The notes: generated by a model from the sequence alone, not told the origin. A stretch of 64,000 nucleotides of DNA from Lineus longissimus (GCF_910592395.1 NC_088323.1:11209501-11273500), one strand, 5' to 3'; shown: positions 43,691 through 57,794, numbered from the stretch's first letter. Numbers and translations are program-made.

Positions 43691-44099
43691 AAATATATTA
43701 GATAAATAAAACATCATGTGGCAGTTGATTTACAAAAAGTTAAGTTTGACCTTGCATTCAAGACTTTACTGGTTAGCCTAGGCTGGACCATGTTCACTGG
43801 ACTAGTTTGTCACAACGTACACCTCAGAGGAATGGATGTTAAGGTCCAGACTGTTACTGGTTGTCCCAAGGTTGTGCCATGTATCTACTGGGCTGGTTTA
43901 TCTCAACCTGCACTTAAAATGAATGCAGACTGCGTTTACTGGTTGTCCTAGGTTTTGACCATGCATCTAATGGACTTGTTTGTCTCATTGCTGAACTTCA
44001 AAGGATTCGATGTAAAGGTCCAGACTGCAGTTACTGATTGTCTTCTGGGTTGAGACAATGCGTATACTGGTTCCTGACAGTCCAAGGAACCATCCCAAA
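43691..44099. other. Intron DNA with short diverged repeats
   Basis: Diverged units containing CAGACTG followed by TTACTGGTTGTC occur at about 43840-44045, spaced about 80-110 bp. No gene. Confidence 0.4.
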
Positions 44100-44900
44100 A
44101 TATCCTCATCAGTGACTTGTTTTGATAATTTGTTATGGTAGGTACTCCAAGCAAGGTTATTTCACATGTTATACCGATTTTGATTTGACCTACCTTTCAA
44201 GGTCACAGAGGTCAAATAGCAAAATTGGTCGTTAGGCTGCAATCTTTTGAGCGCAGTAGTCGCCGTACGGCGATGAGAGACCAATGCCCCTTTAAATTGC
44301 CCCACCACCTCTCACGCATCGTTAATTTAGTTCCACTCGGTATTCATAGACGGGGCTCATGTATGTTAACAGGTTAAATGGCTTTTTCACTGCTTTTTTG
44401 CCCAAGTCGGAGTTTTTTTTGGGGGGGGGGGGGTAAATATGCTGAATATTTTACCCCAATTTGGGAGCTACTGATTAGCCTCTAGTTAGTGCTGATTGGA
44501 TCGTAATTTGATGCAAAAAAACGGTGAAAAACAATACGAATACTTCATGTACATTATAAATTTGGCAAACACAAGTAAAAGCTTGTGTATTGTGGTAATT
44601 GGCTTACTTTCATTTTCATACCCCTCTGTTCATGTTGGGGTGTGAGTGTGGAGGGGGTTCACAGAAAGGGGTATTGGGGTCAGGATCTGATCAGAATTTC
44701 TTTTTTCTACTTATATCATGGTCTGGGGGGTCATACTGAACATAAAAGTCTATGACTATTGACATAGCACTAATATTTGTTTTGTTATAGCCCTGTGAAG
44801 TGTGGGTATAACATTTTCTGATTTTCTAAAAAAAATTCTGCGCCAGAAGGGTTAACTAGGGTACGTTTCTTAACTGCAGTGACAGTTGAACTCACATTTG
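44100..44900 (+). repeat. Family A unit split by a TTAA-type MITE
   Basis: The left part, with TCAAGGTCACAGAGGTCA at 44197-44214 and GGTCGTTAGGCTGCAA, stops near 44233. The right part resumes near 44856 with GTACGTTTCTTAACTGCAGT. Confidence 0.75.
44234..44851. mobile_element. Possible piggyBac-like MITE
   Basis: The left end reads TCTTTTGAGCGCAGTA and the right end, inverted, CCCTTCTGGCGCAGAA. TTAA follows the right end at 44852-44855; the left duplication is not preserved. A 14-bp perfect palindrome (TCGCCGTACGGCGA) lies near the left end and a 13-G run near 44419. Placement is supported by the interrupted family A unit. Confidence 0.5.
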
Positions 44901-46492
44901 CGAAGCATGTACATTATCATATAGTTAGATGATGCCATAAACTAAACTAACCCCTATTCTCTTTACTGGCTCTTATTATTCATGTTTCCATAGCATCCTC
45001 CATAGCTGGTCTGGTCCCTCCCTAGAAACCCCCCCCCCCCCAAAAAAAAATACATCGAAAAGACGAAATCAAACACACAAAGGCGAGAAAACATGGGTAT
45101 TGGTTGCACAGCTGCCCGGTGATAACTGATGACGTTATGGGGATTCCCCATTGTATGGGGTGATTCATAACATATGAAATTAGCCGTAGGTGCCCGTCTT
45201 CCCAGCTGTGGCATAACAAGGTGAAATGGGAGTATGTAATACTTCCCCTGCGATTTACATTGACACCCCTACGCCTTGTAATTTTTTAACATATTTTTGG
45301 GACATGTTTTTTTCACTTTTAAGTCTAATTTTGGGGCATTTTGTCGTGGCAAGCCATCGAAGTTAGTCAAAATTTCTCTACATGAATATGACACATTCGG
45401 GTGCTTCAGACATTAATTTACGGCATTTTGGAGCAGAATTGAGCATTTTGAGGTGCAGAAATGGTTTCAAGGGGGTCAATTCCCCCAAAATTGAATTTTT
45501 TTTAACCTTCAAAACCTGAATATTTTTTGGGTTTTACTAGTTTTTTGACATGGTTTTTCTGTCAACAAAATCATGCATGTCACGAGCATTGTACATTGGG
45601 ACACTATATTCAGTGTCAGACTCGCAAATAGAGTCCCATCTGAGTGGCCCGCAATGCCTCCTGAGCATTCAAGAATTGTGGCCTGGTAGCCATGACAAAA
45701 TCACCTTATATCCCTCTCCAGTATACAATCACCAAAAATCGGCTCAAAAATGAAAGCAGATACACCAAACTGGCGCGAAATGATCGTCTGTGATCACAAG
45801 CGCCACCCAATAATAGCCAGATGAACTAAACGTCCATAGATCGTCCGTGAGACCAGTTGATACATGGGACTTTGTTTACCATCCTGAACCATCCAGGTCA
45901 GGGTTTAAAGGGTTAAGAAAAATTTAAATTTAAATTTAAACGGTGTGAAATTTAAAGCCTTTATAAGCTATGCTTCTAATGCCCTTGTACAGTACTTTTG
46001 CAACCCTCATGTTTGTCTTGCCATTAGCGGAGCATATGTTTCAACATGGAGCTATTGAGCAGAAACTTTATGTCATGATACCTTTTGGATATATGCCCAG
46101 ATGATTGTTTTCACAATTTATACCATCTGCCCTAAAATAGTCTTTGTGCATTGCTAAATTTAAAATGATGGATCAAAATAATGATTGCACATTTTGTAGA
46201 CAAAATAATTAGTTTGGGTGTAATCTTGTTTTCAGAAGAAGTAGATCAATGTCATTGAACCCTATATTGGTCACATCTCCAGAGGCTCTCAGTATATGAT
46301 CACCAAATGTATATTGAGGTTTATCTATCACTTGAAGCGACTTTTATACTTAGAAGTGAGCTCATCAACAGAATATCCATCCAGTTAGTACATTGTCCTC
46401 TGCCTGTTCCATTCACCATCTATTTAACAATTTGGATTTTGGTTTTTCATGACTTATCAAAACATTCCTGTCATCTTTACATTATATTACAG
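44901..46492. other. Intron DNA, nothing recognised
   Basis: Rest of the first large intron. It contains a C11-A9 run near 45030 and GGGTTTAAAGGGTTAA near 45898-45909, an orphan TTAA-adjacent end. No exon seen. Confidence 0.45.
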
Positions 46493-46895
46493 ACTGCCAC
46501 TCTTATAGGATTGTTGAAAACTGCTCGTCTCTTACGACTGGTAAGAGTTGCCAGAAAACTTGATCGCTACTCGGAATATGGTGCTGCAGTCTTATTGTTA
46601 CTCATGGCCACGTTCGCCCTAATTGCTCACTGGTTGGCATGCATCTGGTATGCCATTGGGAAAGTGGAACGACCGCTGCTGAAGGAACCAAAAATTGGCT
46701 GGCTGGACGAATTAGCCCGACAGACTCACCAAAATTATAATGTGAATGAGACTGAAAGTGGCCCATCATTAAAATCAAAATATATCACTGCATTATATTT
46801 CACGTTCAGTAGTTTGACGAGTGTGGGCTTTGGGAATGTTTCACCGAACACGAATTCAGAGAAAGTGTTCTCTATCTGTGTCATGCTTATAGGAT
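46493..46895 (+). CDS. ERG-type potassium channel, exon with S4, S5 and pore
   Basis: The acceptor is ATTATATTACAG and the donor GGAT|GTAAGTATTC; 403 bp, phase 0 in and phase 1 out. Residues run [20 protein letters not shown] (S4 voltage sensor, regularly spaced arginines), [15 protein letters not shown]5 ([20 protein letters not shown]), a long S5-pore linker ([19 protein letters not shown]), then [20 protein letters not shown]. The filter is S-V-G-F-G-N, the ERG form with GFG in place of GYG, and pore-helix T-S precedes it as in hERG. Splicing to 50046 rebuilds a serine codon (T|CT) and continues S6. Confidence 0.96.
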
Positions 46896-47191
46896 GTAAG
46901 TATTCATTTTCATCTGTTCTAGACTTTTCATTGTTATGTCTGTACATCTTCAGAAGAAATTTTTGAACCGTTATGATAACAAAAAATACTGTGCTTAGTT
47001 GCACCTTATACCCATTTGCCCTAGCCAAAGTTGAGGTGGGTGAAAACTTTGAGAATCTGCTGATAGAAAGAAAAAGTGGTGTCCATTAACCCCTTGAATC
47101 GTGCCGGCCAGTGAACCGGCCTTTAACTATAGTGACGTATACCCCACGGGTTGGTAAACCGGCCTGGGGAATCTCCTTTAAGATTTATTAA
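46896..47191. other. Intron start, nothing recognised
   Basis: First part of the 3.15-kb intron 46896-50045. ATTAACCCCTTGAATCG near 47086 resembles another TTAA-type end without a partner. Confidence 0.4.
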
Positions 47192-47602
47192 CCCAATAGA
47201 GCCACCTATTTTTTGCATTTTCCATCTGTAATCGCCTTTTTTTTGAGGATTTCACAAATTCAGATATTAATTTTTCAATGGTCTTTATGCATTGTTAAAA
47301 TTTTAAATCATGCATTACAAGTTATATTATCTTGCTGCTCAAATACATAATGATCATAATCTGGGGATCCCCATCCTGATTTCCCCCTGTGATTCCCCGA
47401 AGTCAAGAATAGAAACCCGCATATTTTATTCCACATTCGGAGAGTCATGTGCATTCGCTTAATGATATGAATACGATGACGTAGCCGGGGATTCCCAAGT
47501 GGGGTGCTCCAGCCGTTTTAAAGGACATTGTTGATAGGGTGGTTCAGGGCGGTCGTGACGGCTCGTAGAAAGGCGGTTCAGGGCGGAAATGGCTCTGTTG
47601 GG
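47192..47602. mobile_element. piggyBac-like MITE, 411 bp
   Basis: Ends CCCAATAGAGCCA and (inverted) CCCAACAGAGCCA match at 12 of 13 positions. Exact TTAA lies at both borders (47188-47191 and 47603-47606). GGTTCAGGGCGG is repeated near the right end. There is no coding capacity. It sits in an intron of the ERG-type gene. Confidence 0.8.
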
Positions 47603-48659
47603 TTAATGAACCCAACAAACTACAGCGCTGCTGATCTGGCAATTTGATGAGTATCTCATGGAAAATTATTGCTGTGTAGTTCAGTCAGTTTTGCTCCAAA
47701 TCTAATGCCACTTGAAGTAAAATGACCAGGAGGAACTTGACTTTTGAATCTGGTGAAAATTGTGATTCGATCTGTGATATTAGGGTCAAAATCCTTTTTA
47801 AAACTAGTCTGACAGCAGTATGCTTAGTTAGTTGCAATGAGAAATAACAATAGCAGGTGATTTCTCAGTTCATTCAGCTACTGGAAGAGGTCGTGGGTGA
47901 GGCTTAAGTGACAAGTTGACCCATTAAGAATATGGCCCAAAAAGTTGAAAAGGTAAGGGGTGGCTCTGCAAATAACAGGGCAAGACAACACCAAAAGCGG
48001 AAGTCTCACATGGCTGAACAGCAACTAGAGAATAGTGCTGGTCATAACCTATCATTTCATACCAAAACCATTTGTATATGTCACAGAATAGATGTTATTC
48101 ACAATTTTACCATTCTGATGATATACAACCAGGACTGCACTGTGGGGAGTAGACTCGTGTCAGGGACTGCGAGGTTCAATGGGTTAAGTCTGAATTATGC
48201 GAACCTGCCAACCCTCAAGGATGACTATCTGGAACTGTTTCCAAAAGGTTTCTTTTGTACTATGGTTGCTTTCAGTACTATTCTAAAATCTCTTACAAAA
48301 TTTCAGGACTAAGTACTAAAAGTACAGATGGCTTGACAGCCCTGATTATGGAGTGATGTCGTTAGTGAATGAACATGAAAATCTGCTGGCGGTGTATTTG
48401 AGCAATTGCATTCTTTTTGGTTTTAGTGAAGCCCACCAGTGGTGAATTGCATCAAGGCGATATTTAATACTTTATTTCATTAAGTGCATATGAAAAATAA
48501 ATCTTGAAGCGGTGTGATGGCATTTGTGTCACTAGTGAATAAGGTCACAGAGATCAAGTTCATAAGATCATCATCGGTCCTTTTCCTAATGTCATAAATC
48601 ATCTTACTTGACATTGCTTCAAGATTTTGTATAGCATATCATTAAATACTGAAACAACA
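47603..48659. other. Intron DNA, nothing recognised
   Basis: The 126-aa frame at 47932-48312 has no known domain and lies inside an intron; it is not called as a gene. Confidence 0.4.
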
Positions 48660-49500
48660 TCTTTCGATGCAACTTAGGTGATCATGAGGTGTCAGCTTAT
48701 GCCACGAGGGTGCCCAATGTGAAAATCTTAATCAATGAAATATAAACTATCGCTTTAATTTTTACCACATTTTTATCACAGGTAGATCTAACAAAGATAA
48801 ACGGCATAACACATGGTTTTGGGATTTGACCCTTTTCAAGGCCACAGTGGTCAAGGTATCAAAATGTTATGTTGACCTTGTGGGTGCTATGGCCTTCTAA
48901 TTAAAACCTGTGAGATTTTTCCATGAACAATTAGGGATGTGTTATGTAGGTTACTCAAAAATTAAGTACTATAATTTGCATCATGAGATTCAAAATTTGG
49001 CTAATAGGCAGCCAAATTTGAAAAAATCTAAAAAATGTAATTACGTCTTAACTAATGCTTGCGATCTTTACCAATTTTTTAGCACAGGTAGCCCCACCCA
49101 GATATATCACATAACACCAAGGTTTTGGATTTGACCTTCTTTCAAGGTTACAGAGGTCAAGGCCACAAAATGTTGCATAGACCTGGCGGACACATTAAAA
49201 TCCTAACCACAGAGAATTTATTGATGAAACTTTATGGATGTGTAGTTAAGTAGGTGAATATCTCAGATAAATTCTATGATATGTGTCATGACATTCCAGC
49301 TTTGGTCACCAGGGTGTCAAATATTAAAAACTGCATTACACTTTGCATTGATTTCATCCTTACCAAATTTAAAAATAAGCTTAGCACCTGAGTTTTTGGT
49401 TTGACCTCTTCTTCAAGGTCATAGAGGTCACATTGTGTAAATTGGCAGTTAATGTCTACTGCACCATGATCTCTGAAACTTTTGATAATTGCAGAGTAAC
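48660..49500 (+). repeat. Diverged family A units
   Basis: Three degenerate units with TTTCAAGGCCACAGTGGTCA, TTCAAGGTTACAGAGGTCA and TTCAAGGTCATAGAGGTCA at roughly 300-bp spacing. Confidence 0.65.
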
Positions 49501-51082
<1,582 letters not shown>

Positions 51083-51170
51083 GTCCTCAAAGGTTTCCCT
51101 GAATGTCTTCAGGCAGATATATGCCTTCATCTTAACCGCAATCTACTCAACAACTGCCCTGCATTTAAGG
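51083..51170 (+). CDS. ERG-type potassium channel, C-linker exon
   Basis: Acceptor TGTTTTTTTCAG and donor TTTAAGG|GTAAGTAGAC; 88 bp, phase 0 in and phase 1 out. It encodes [20 protein letters not shown] followed by [10 protein letters not shown], the end of the C-linker. In the family this leads into the cyclic-nucleotide-binding homology domain. That exon was not found in the 12.8 kb to the window end, so the next intron is long or the rest of the gene lies beyond. Confidence 0.95.
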
Positions 51171-51214
51171 GTAAGTAGACACATGTCTTCATCTAGACCA
51201 AACATACATATAAG

Positions 51215-51480
51215 TGCAATATCTGGGTTATTGCTTATTCTTTGATGATGGTATGTAATCCCAGCAAAGATTCTACATATATCGTATACAGGTTTTTGAT
51301 TTGCCCTTCTTTTCAAGGTCACAGCGGGCAAGTGGGGTAAATTGGCTTTTCGGAGTATGTTTTTTTACCATTGCAGGTCTTTGGTCAGAATTCGTGCATG
51401 CATTTTTGGACTGAAATTATTCTTGACTAGCCATCAGGATTAAAATCTTACAACACAGCAAATGCGATCTCTCGCTAATC
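51215..51480 (+). repeat. Family A unit
   Basis: GTATACAGGTTTTTGATTTG, then TTTTCAAGGTCACAGCGGGC and AAATTGGCTTTTCGGAGTAT, followed by a degenerate unit. Confidence 0.7.
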
Positions 51481-51505
51481 AGTGATTTATTTTGGGTATG
51501 TATAA

Positions 51506-51700
51506 GGAGCCGCTGTGGTGTAGTGGCTGGGACTCACGACAAGTGGTCAAGTGATCACGGATTCGATTTGTCAAATGTGAGAATGAAGGCAGGTGTCTTT
51601 GTCTTATATCCATGCCACTGTAACATGCTTAGCGAATGAAAAAACGGGTAAAAGAGGCTGCTAGAAGTTGTAATTTTCAAATCTCGAGTTTCCTCATCCA
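51506..51700 (+). repeat. Possible tRNA-derived SINE
   Basis: GGAGCCGCTGTGGTGTAGTG with GCTGGGACTC fits a Pol III A box (TGGTGTAGTGG). About 30 bp on, GGATTCGATTTG fits a B box. The body that follows is not tRNA-like. No second copy was identified in the window and no tail is clear. Confidence 0.45.
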
Positions 51701-52079
51701 TCAAACCCATTTCTAACACTAAAACGGTTGATTTGGGCACCCCAAAATACCTTTACTTCGTCGGTCACTGGCTGCGTATGTTAGCACGGCTTGTTTTGTG
51801 ACTGCTTGAGGTCTGGACTTTAAACTTTTATTAATTATTCTTGGTTGTGTTAAGCGTATGGTGTTGGCTTCATGAATTTAGGAAAAATTGAACATATATT
51901 TTAAGATCGACTTTGAATGTAGGATATTTGACTTTATCAAAGTGTAATTATATTAATATGAATGTAGACTTTAATGTAGTTTTCACAAAATTTGATTCAA
52001 GGCATACAATGCAGGCTTTGGTTTTAGTATCACCACAGAAACTATAAAATAATTCTTTATTTATTCCTCTTAAAGCCTA
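51701..52079. other. Family A subfamily fragment and AT-rich DNA
   Basis: TGCGTATGTTAGCACGGCTT and GAGGTCTGGACTT near 51770 match the subfamily at 3925 and 57245. The rest is AT-rich. Confidence 0.45.
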
Positions 52080-52420
52080 GAATATAACCACGGCCGATAT
52101 GGCTCCCCCTAAATCGTGCCACAAATGTACCTGGGGGTGAAATGCAAAAACATAAAACATTCAATAGAACCTGTGATGTTGGTCGGATTTTGATGAAATT
52201 TTTTTTGTAGGTACTCCTAGCAAGGATACATCATATATCCTACGTTTTTGATTTGACTTATTTTTCAAGGTCACAGAGGTCAAAGTTTGCTTAATCACCG
52301 AAAGGTGGTACGTATTGTTTCTATTTGAGCTAGAAGGTTCTTAACCAGTGTGGACATGTATCTAGGGACTCTCTATTCTACCCCAAAAAATTGTTCCGCT
52401 CGGACATCATTTCTCCGGAG
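52080..52420 (+). repeat. Family A variant, as at 8640
   Basis: TGTTGGTCGGATTTTGATGA, GTAGGTACTCCTAGCAAGGA, a perfect TCAAGGTCACAGAGGTCA at 52265-52282, and the GAGCTAGAAGGTTCT block. Confidence 0.75.
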
Positions 52421-53939
52421 ATATACACAGTTTTTCTGTGATCTCAGCCCCGACACTTCAAATGAGTCCAATCTGCCAACTTTCTAAAAATAATCTGGTG
52501 TCAAGATGAAGAAAAAAATTAAGTCAGCACTGATTTGTGCCACACGGTGGCACTAGTGGCCACTGAGTGATTGTGTAACTTGAATTTGAAATCCTGCTAC
52601 CGCCAGATGACATCACTTCCTGCACGTATGTCATGAATATAATCCCTTGCGCAAATATATCGTGGCCCATTAAGAATATTATTCCTGGCGAGGACAGCTT
52701 TATAAAATCCACAAAAATCTTCAAGATCCGATAAAAATATCATAAACTGATTTCATTCAGCATCAGTGGGGAGTCAATAAAGCTTTCTGGGTGATTATTT
52801 TTGTTTGATTTCATTGTATTTGCTCGAGAAATATGTTAGAAATCAGCGAATTCTCGAGCGAATTTTAAACTGAGGATATCAGCGCTTTGACAGCAGCTGG
52901 CAGGAAACAAAAAACTAACAGGGACAAAGATTGTTTGATTCACCAGGTATGTTTGTTTTCTTTTATATTTAGATCATTCCTTGGCCTGATTGGATAAGTA
53001 CACATAGGTTTTTAGAGAAGTTTGTTAACTGTTAGTTCACGACCCGGGTTCACCATGCATTACACATTGTTACATGAGATGGCATGAGTTGGCGACTTGG
53101 ATTCGAGGTTGATGTATTTATTTTCATATATTCTCCCTCATCAATCAACTCCACTTTTTGGCTGCAGGTGTAGCTGTGAAGCGAAAGGATTTCGGGAACT
53201 GATTTCATCATGAGCACATTAGGTTTAAAGGCCACGACTCCTGCTTTTATGATTGCATGACATGTACAGATCCTCAAAGAGTAGACTTAAAGCTCCGCAT
53301 TAAATCAAGTTGAAGCACCCAGTCCAGAGATAAAGCAAGATTAACTGTTTTGTTTACATGTTATATAACAGCCTTGGTTAGGTTTCTAAGTGAAGTCAGG
53401 CGGCAAGTTTACTGACATAGATCAGACTGATGTTTGATTTCTTACTATAATGGTATAAATTTGTCTGTATTACCTTACCTTATTATAGGGTATATCAAAT
53501 GTCAATGAAAAACATACTTCATATATCAATTTTAAGAGCATTCATTGATATTTGTCCTCCCAAGTAGGGCAATAGCCTGATCTACATCACAACGTTTGCT
53601 GAACCCGCCGCCTGGCTCTAACAAGCCAGTTGCTAGCCTGATTAGGTAATCAAGTTGTCAAACACATAAATGGCTATATCTTCAAAATGGATGGAGCTAA
53701 TTGCATTGGGTTTTCTGTATTGTATAAAGTATTAGGTACACTTTTGAAATCGTCTTACAGCAGAAAATGGCAAAATACCTTGAGTTATGGCCTTTAATGT
53801 TTTATTGATGGTTATGACATATTTTGTATCAAAGATAGATATATGCACTTCCCCCCCACTGCACTTTTTCTATTTTCAGTGATCAATAACCACTTCGAAC
53901 TACTTTTTCGTTGATATTGGCCTGGACTTCTGCACAAGT
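52421..53939. other. 1.5 kb without a recognised feature
   Basis: No exon of the channel gene, no repeat family and no domain-bearing frame. Confidence 0.45.
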
Positions 53940-54852
53940 ACTCAGAAAATATTGAATATCTTATCTATATCCTACCACTTGGCGACCTGATTGACAGTTT
54001 CTCTACCCCACGTCATGGCTTCGCTGACGACACTCAAGTCTATGTTGCATTGCCAATAGGGCAAGCACAGCAGAAAATTGTTCAGTTAGAGGATTGCCTG
54101 CTCAAGATTCAGGACTGGTTAGCCAAGAACATGCTCAAGGGAACCCAACGAAAACTGATCTCAAGTTGTTTGGCTCTCAACAAGCTTTGAACCGTCTCAA
54201 TATAGAGTCCCTCTCAGTAGCGGAGATTGACGTCCAAGTGACAACAGGACCAGTGAGAAACCTGGGAGTTCTTTTCGATCAAACAATGTCAATGGAAAAT
54301 CATGGGAATAGTGTTGTAAAATCTGCAACGTACCATCTTCGGAACATTGGCCGGATACGCAATTGTCTTACCGAAAGTGCAGCTAAACTCCTGATCCAAT
54401 CCCTTGTGTTAACAAGACTGGATTATTGCAACAGCCTCCTTGCCGGCATTACCAAGAACCTAATGCACAAACTCCAACTTACACAAAATCATGCAGCCAG
54501 GATAATAACTCGAACTCGTCGTGACCAGCACATTACACCCGTGCTCAGGAGGCTACACTGGCTTCCTATTCCTCAAATAATTGACTTCAAGGTGTCACTC
54601 CTTTTGTTTAAGTGCAAAGCTGACTTTGCCCCATGCTATCTATCAGATATTGTGCCACTGTATGAACCCAGCCGATCCCTGAGGTCCCAGAACCTAGGTT
54701 TGCTCCAAGTATCCAGGTACCGCCTGGCATCATATGGTGTTAGAAGTTTTGTGGTGTATGCTACACAACTCTGGAACAGACTAGACATGAATGTGCGAAA
54801 TGCTCCAACTGTGAGCACATTCAAAAAGGTGCTGAAGTCGAGATTATGGTGA
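53940..54852 (+). pseudogene. CR1/L2-like reverse transcriptase, 5'-truncated, frameshifted
   Basis: The first part (about 53960-54135) reads LPLGDLID then HGFADDTQVYVALPIGQAQQ, where FADD stands for the catalytic YADD. A frameshift near 54137 passes to the frame of NPTKTDLKLFGS, which stays open to 54852 and holds LTRLDYCNSLLAGI, QNHAARIITRTRRDQHITPV, LRRLHWLPI and YGVRSF. These are the thumb and C-terminal motifs of CR1/L2-clade elements. The endonuclease and most of the RT fingers are missing. Confidence 0.85.
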
Positions 54853-54945
54853 CTTTGTTTTCAAAGCGCAGCCGAGCAATCATACGTTATTGGATAATTG
54901 CGCTATATAAGTCTTATTTGAATTGAATTGAATTGAATTGAATGA
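54853..54945 (+). repeat. 3' end of the CR1/L2-like element, (ATTGA)n
   Basis: ATTGCGCTATATAAGTCTTA is followed by about five TTGAA units. GCGCTATATAA plus a short tandem tail is the usual 3' end of this clade and marks the end of the retrocopy. Confidence 0.8.
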
Positions 54946-55479
54946 AGTCAGTGAAAGGCAGCTCAGAATCATTGTCCGAGTTGGGGTTAGAACTCTAAAT
55001 TTTGATGTTGACTCTGTCTGAAAATTGTTCATCGTACTTTTAAATTTACATGCATCATTGATGTTTACAAATGTACGTACCTAGGATTGTCAATGTGTTG
55101 AAAAAAGGGTTCTACGACTTACCAAAACCATTCCTTTTGCCCTTTATTGATCAGTTATAGAGGCCCTTACACACCAGGTGGAGGAAGCCACTGCTGGCCG
55201 CAACAAACCGGCAGCATACAAAAGTTGAAAATTCTGCATGGTCGCACATCACATGTTCTTTTGTTCATTGTGCCTATATTGAGGTTGGTTTGGGCCAGCA
55301 GTGACTTCCTCCGCTTGGTGGAAAGGGGTCATTTCAGAGCCAGAGTATCAACTGATGTCGAAATCCCCCCTTTCCAAAAATATTTTCAAAATTTTTGGTT
55401 GCCTGACATTAAATAGCAAAACTGACCAAGGAAGCAGTAGGCTAATTGCATTCAATTCTATGCTTTGCCCGAGCTTTAG
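54946..55479. other. Non-coding, nothing recognised
   Basis: No gene or repeat assigned. Confidence 0.4.
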
Positions 55480-55926
55480 TACTAAATGGCGGATTGTCGT
55501 CTGTCAGATTAGCGTATTGAGACCTGAACCATTCGTCACAATGTGCGATTTAGACACATGTTATCATGTTTTAGAGGGATGATCGACAGCTGCTGCATTT
55601 CAACGTTTCTGTGACCACATAACAAATGACCAAGGAAGAGGAGCAGAGCTACTTTCATAGCACCAAATGAACACCTGGCTCCTCCATCCCATATGGTGAT
55701 CCTAAAGTTCCGAGAAATGGCAATGGTGGATTTCGATTCAACAGAATAGCGAAATTGGGCCGGAACCTTTCATCGCAATGTGCATTCAAAACACGTATGA
55801 ATGACTCAAAATCACACGACTGATAATGGTTGTTGAAACCAATGCAAACATGTAATGAGTACTGAAATGAACCATTTTAAAGATCGCTTTAATCTCCCTC
55901 AATCACCCATGTAGAAATGTACTGTA
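55480..55926 (+). repeat. Family B repeat, left part, cut by a 5.2-kb insertion
   Basis: Matches family B with CATCCCATATGGTGATCC, CAAAACACGTATGAATGA and CTCAATCACCCATGTAGAAA, and breaks off after GAAATGTACTGTA (55914-55926). Its continuation, CAGCAAGTATATATACACG, is found at 61170 behind a second copy of the same 13 bases. The CAACGTTTCTGTGACCACAT block precedes rather than follows the rest here, so copies may have been in tandem. Confidence 0.8.
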
Positions 55927-55933
55927 AGTGTAT

Positions 55934-56625
55934 AGCAATTCCCCTGTGAAATTCGACTGGAAATTGTCGGCAAAAGCCAGGATTTTCCAGCTAATTCCAA
56001 ACGATTTTTTCTTGCCAGAAGGTTGGAAATAGCTGGAAATTCCAGAAAATGTCAGGCCTGGAGTTAGGCGGTATTTTGGTAAATGGCAGAGCAAGAAAAT
56101 GCCATAAAGCTGGAAAAATCTGGCATAACCTGGCATTAAGCTGGAATCTAAATTCCAGAGCTGGAATAAGGTGGAAAAATCTGGACCCAAACCTTCGAGC
56201 TGATTTACCAATGTCAGGGTTGTCATTTGTTGAAAATAGCTGACATTTGTTGACATTAGCTGGAAATTAAATATTTGGCACGGGACTGTTTCTTGTGAAA
56301 TGAATTTTACCTTAGGTGGATTTTGTTGGAAATAGCTGGAATTTCCAGCTCTTGGCTGGAATAAGCTGACACTTTGAATTTAGAAGGTTTCATTGAAAAG
56401 TTATGGCTGGCAAAAGCTGACAAAAAACTGGAACTTGATCCATGGGGTGGAAATTCTTGGCATTTTCTGGAACTTTATTTTTCATAAAAGTTCCAACGCT
56501 GGAAATCTCTGTCACTTAACTATAAGATTGTCAAAAGCTGGAATTAGCTGGAAATTTCAAATTCAGTGTTTCTGACAGTTGTTGGAGAAAGCTGGCATTT
56601 GCTGGCAACGCAAATTGCTATTATA
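55934..56625. repeat. Tract dense in CTGGAA and its complement
   Basis: For about 650 bp, AGCTGGAAATTCCAG-like words and TGGCATTAGCTGG variants recur every 10-30 bases in both orientations. The borders hold a short inverted pair (TATAGCAATT near 55932, AATTGCTAT near 56611-56620). A matching patch, TTTCCAGCTAATGTC followed by AACAAATGCCAGC, is at 58263-58310. The 117-aa minus-strand frame here is a by-product. Confidence 0.7.
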
Positions 56626-57794
56626 TTATGCAATTCCATCATGTGGTCTTATCACCTGACCTCTCCCATGATGCATTACACATCAGACAGGAGCCAGTAG
56701 GTTTGAATTTTCAAGTCAAACAAAAAAATCATGAGAGCTCTTCTTATTTCTTAAATTTTTACCCCGGATTCAATATCAGGATAACCAAAGTTTATACAAA
56801 TTGAATTGGAACACATGGGTATTCAAATGAATGCCAAAAGGGTAATCTGGACAGACCTTGAGGTTGTTTTTTTAGCAAATGAAGAAGCCTGAATCAGTGC
56901 ATGTGCTGTAAGCCTGTATTATTGTATGCATGATCGTGGACCCGGACGGTATCATAACTGTAAGATTTTGCATGGGAGATGTCCACAGCTAATGACTCAT
57001 GTAGTCAACAGTCAGCTTGCTCCATCGTTCTTTTCAAGGCCGTGCAGTGATGTTATTTGGACATCCATTTTGGACGTCAGTCCACGTCTTTAACCCTGCA
57101 TGACCTCCTGACATCAGAGTGTGCCATGTGTGGTTAATGTCACGGAATCGGGTTGGTGTCACAGAATCCGGTTGAAACGCCCTTAATTGGCTAACCTCGC
57201 GAGCCTATGCGATTATGTGGTGTCCGCATTGTCAGTGGCGGCCGTATGTTAGCGCGGCACGTTTTGTAAAGTCTGGACTTAAAATTGGTACACATGTTTC
57301 CTTGTGCCCTGGGGCAATACACACCAATCTGGTCATTCCGTGATCCTCAAACTTACGAGTCTGATATTACAATGTGAATACTTTGCACTATCTATATTAT
57401 TAAACGAGAGGCAACATTTTCCTATCACTGATCGTCAATAATGTCATCATATCAACTGATCACAATTAGCTGTGATGTAAATGACGTGCTGCTTCCAGGA
57501 CTGGCGTTGAGCCCTGACGACGCCAGTCAGCATTGGCGAGCACTCCAACCCAGGTCATGTGGCAACTAACCATCCACAATGGGGAAGTGTCCGCCTGGCA
57601 GAGGTGTCTGCAAGGAGCCTCAGTGAAGCAATAATCTTATGTTTTATATGATGAGCCTCTAAATGCTCGTGTAAGTCCATGGTCAACGCACACCAAGAAC
57701 GATAGATTTACATTATAACAGTGTGACAAGATAATGTCAGAAAGCTAAGGGATTAGGTCAGTGGCATATGCTCAACACTTGATAATGCTACAGC
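56626..57794. other. Non-coding, with a family A subfamily piece
   Basis: GGCCGTATGTTAGCGCGGCA, then TTGTGCCCTGGGGCAATACA, at about 57240-57330 matches the copy at 3925. Nothing else is recognised. Confidence 0.5.

Noticed and set aside
47932-48312. 126-aa frame between channel exons
   Set aside because: Lies within an intron, with no domain and no splice signals that fit the gene.
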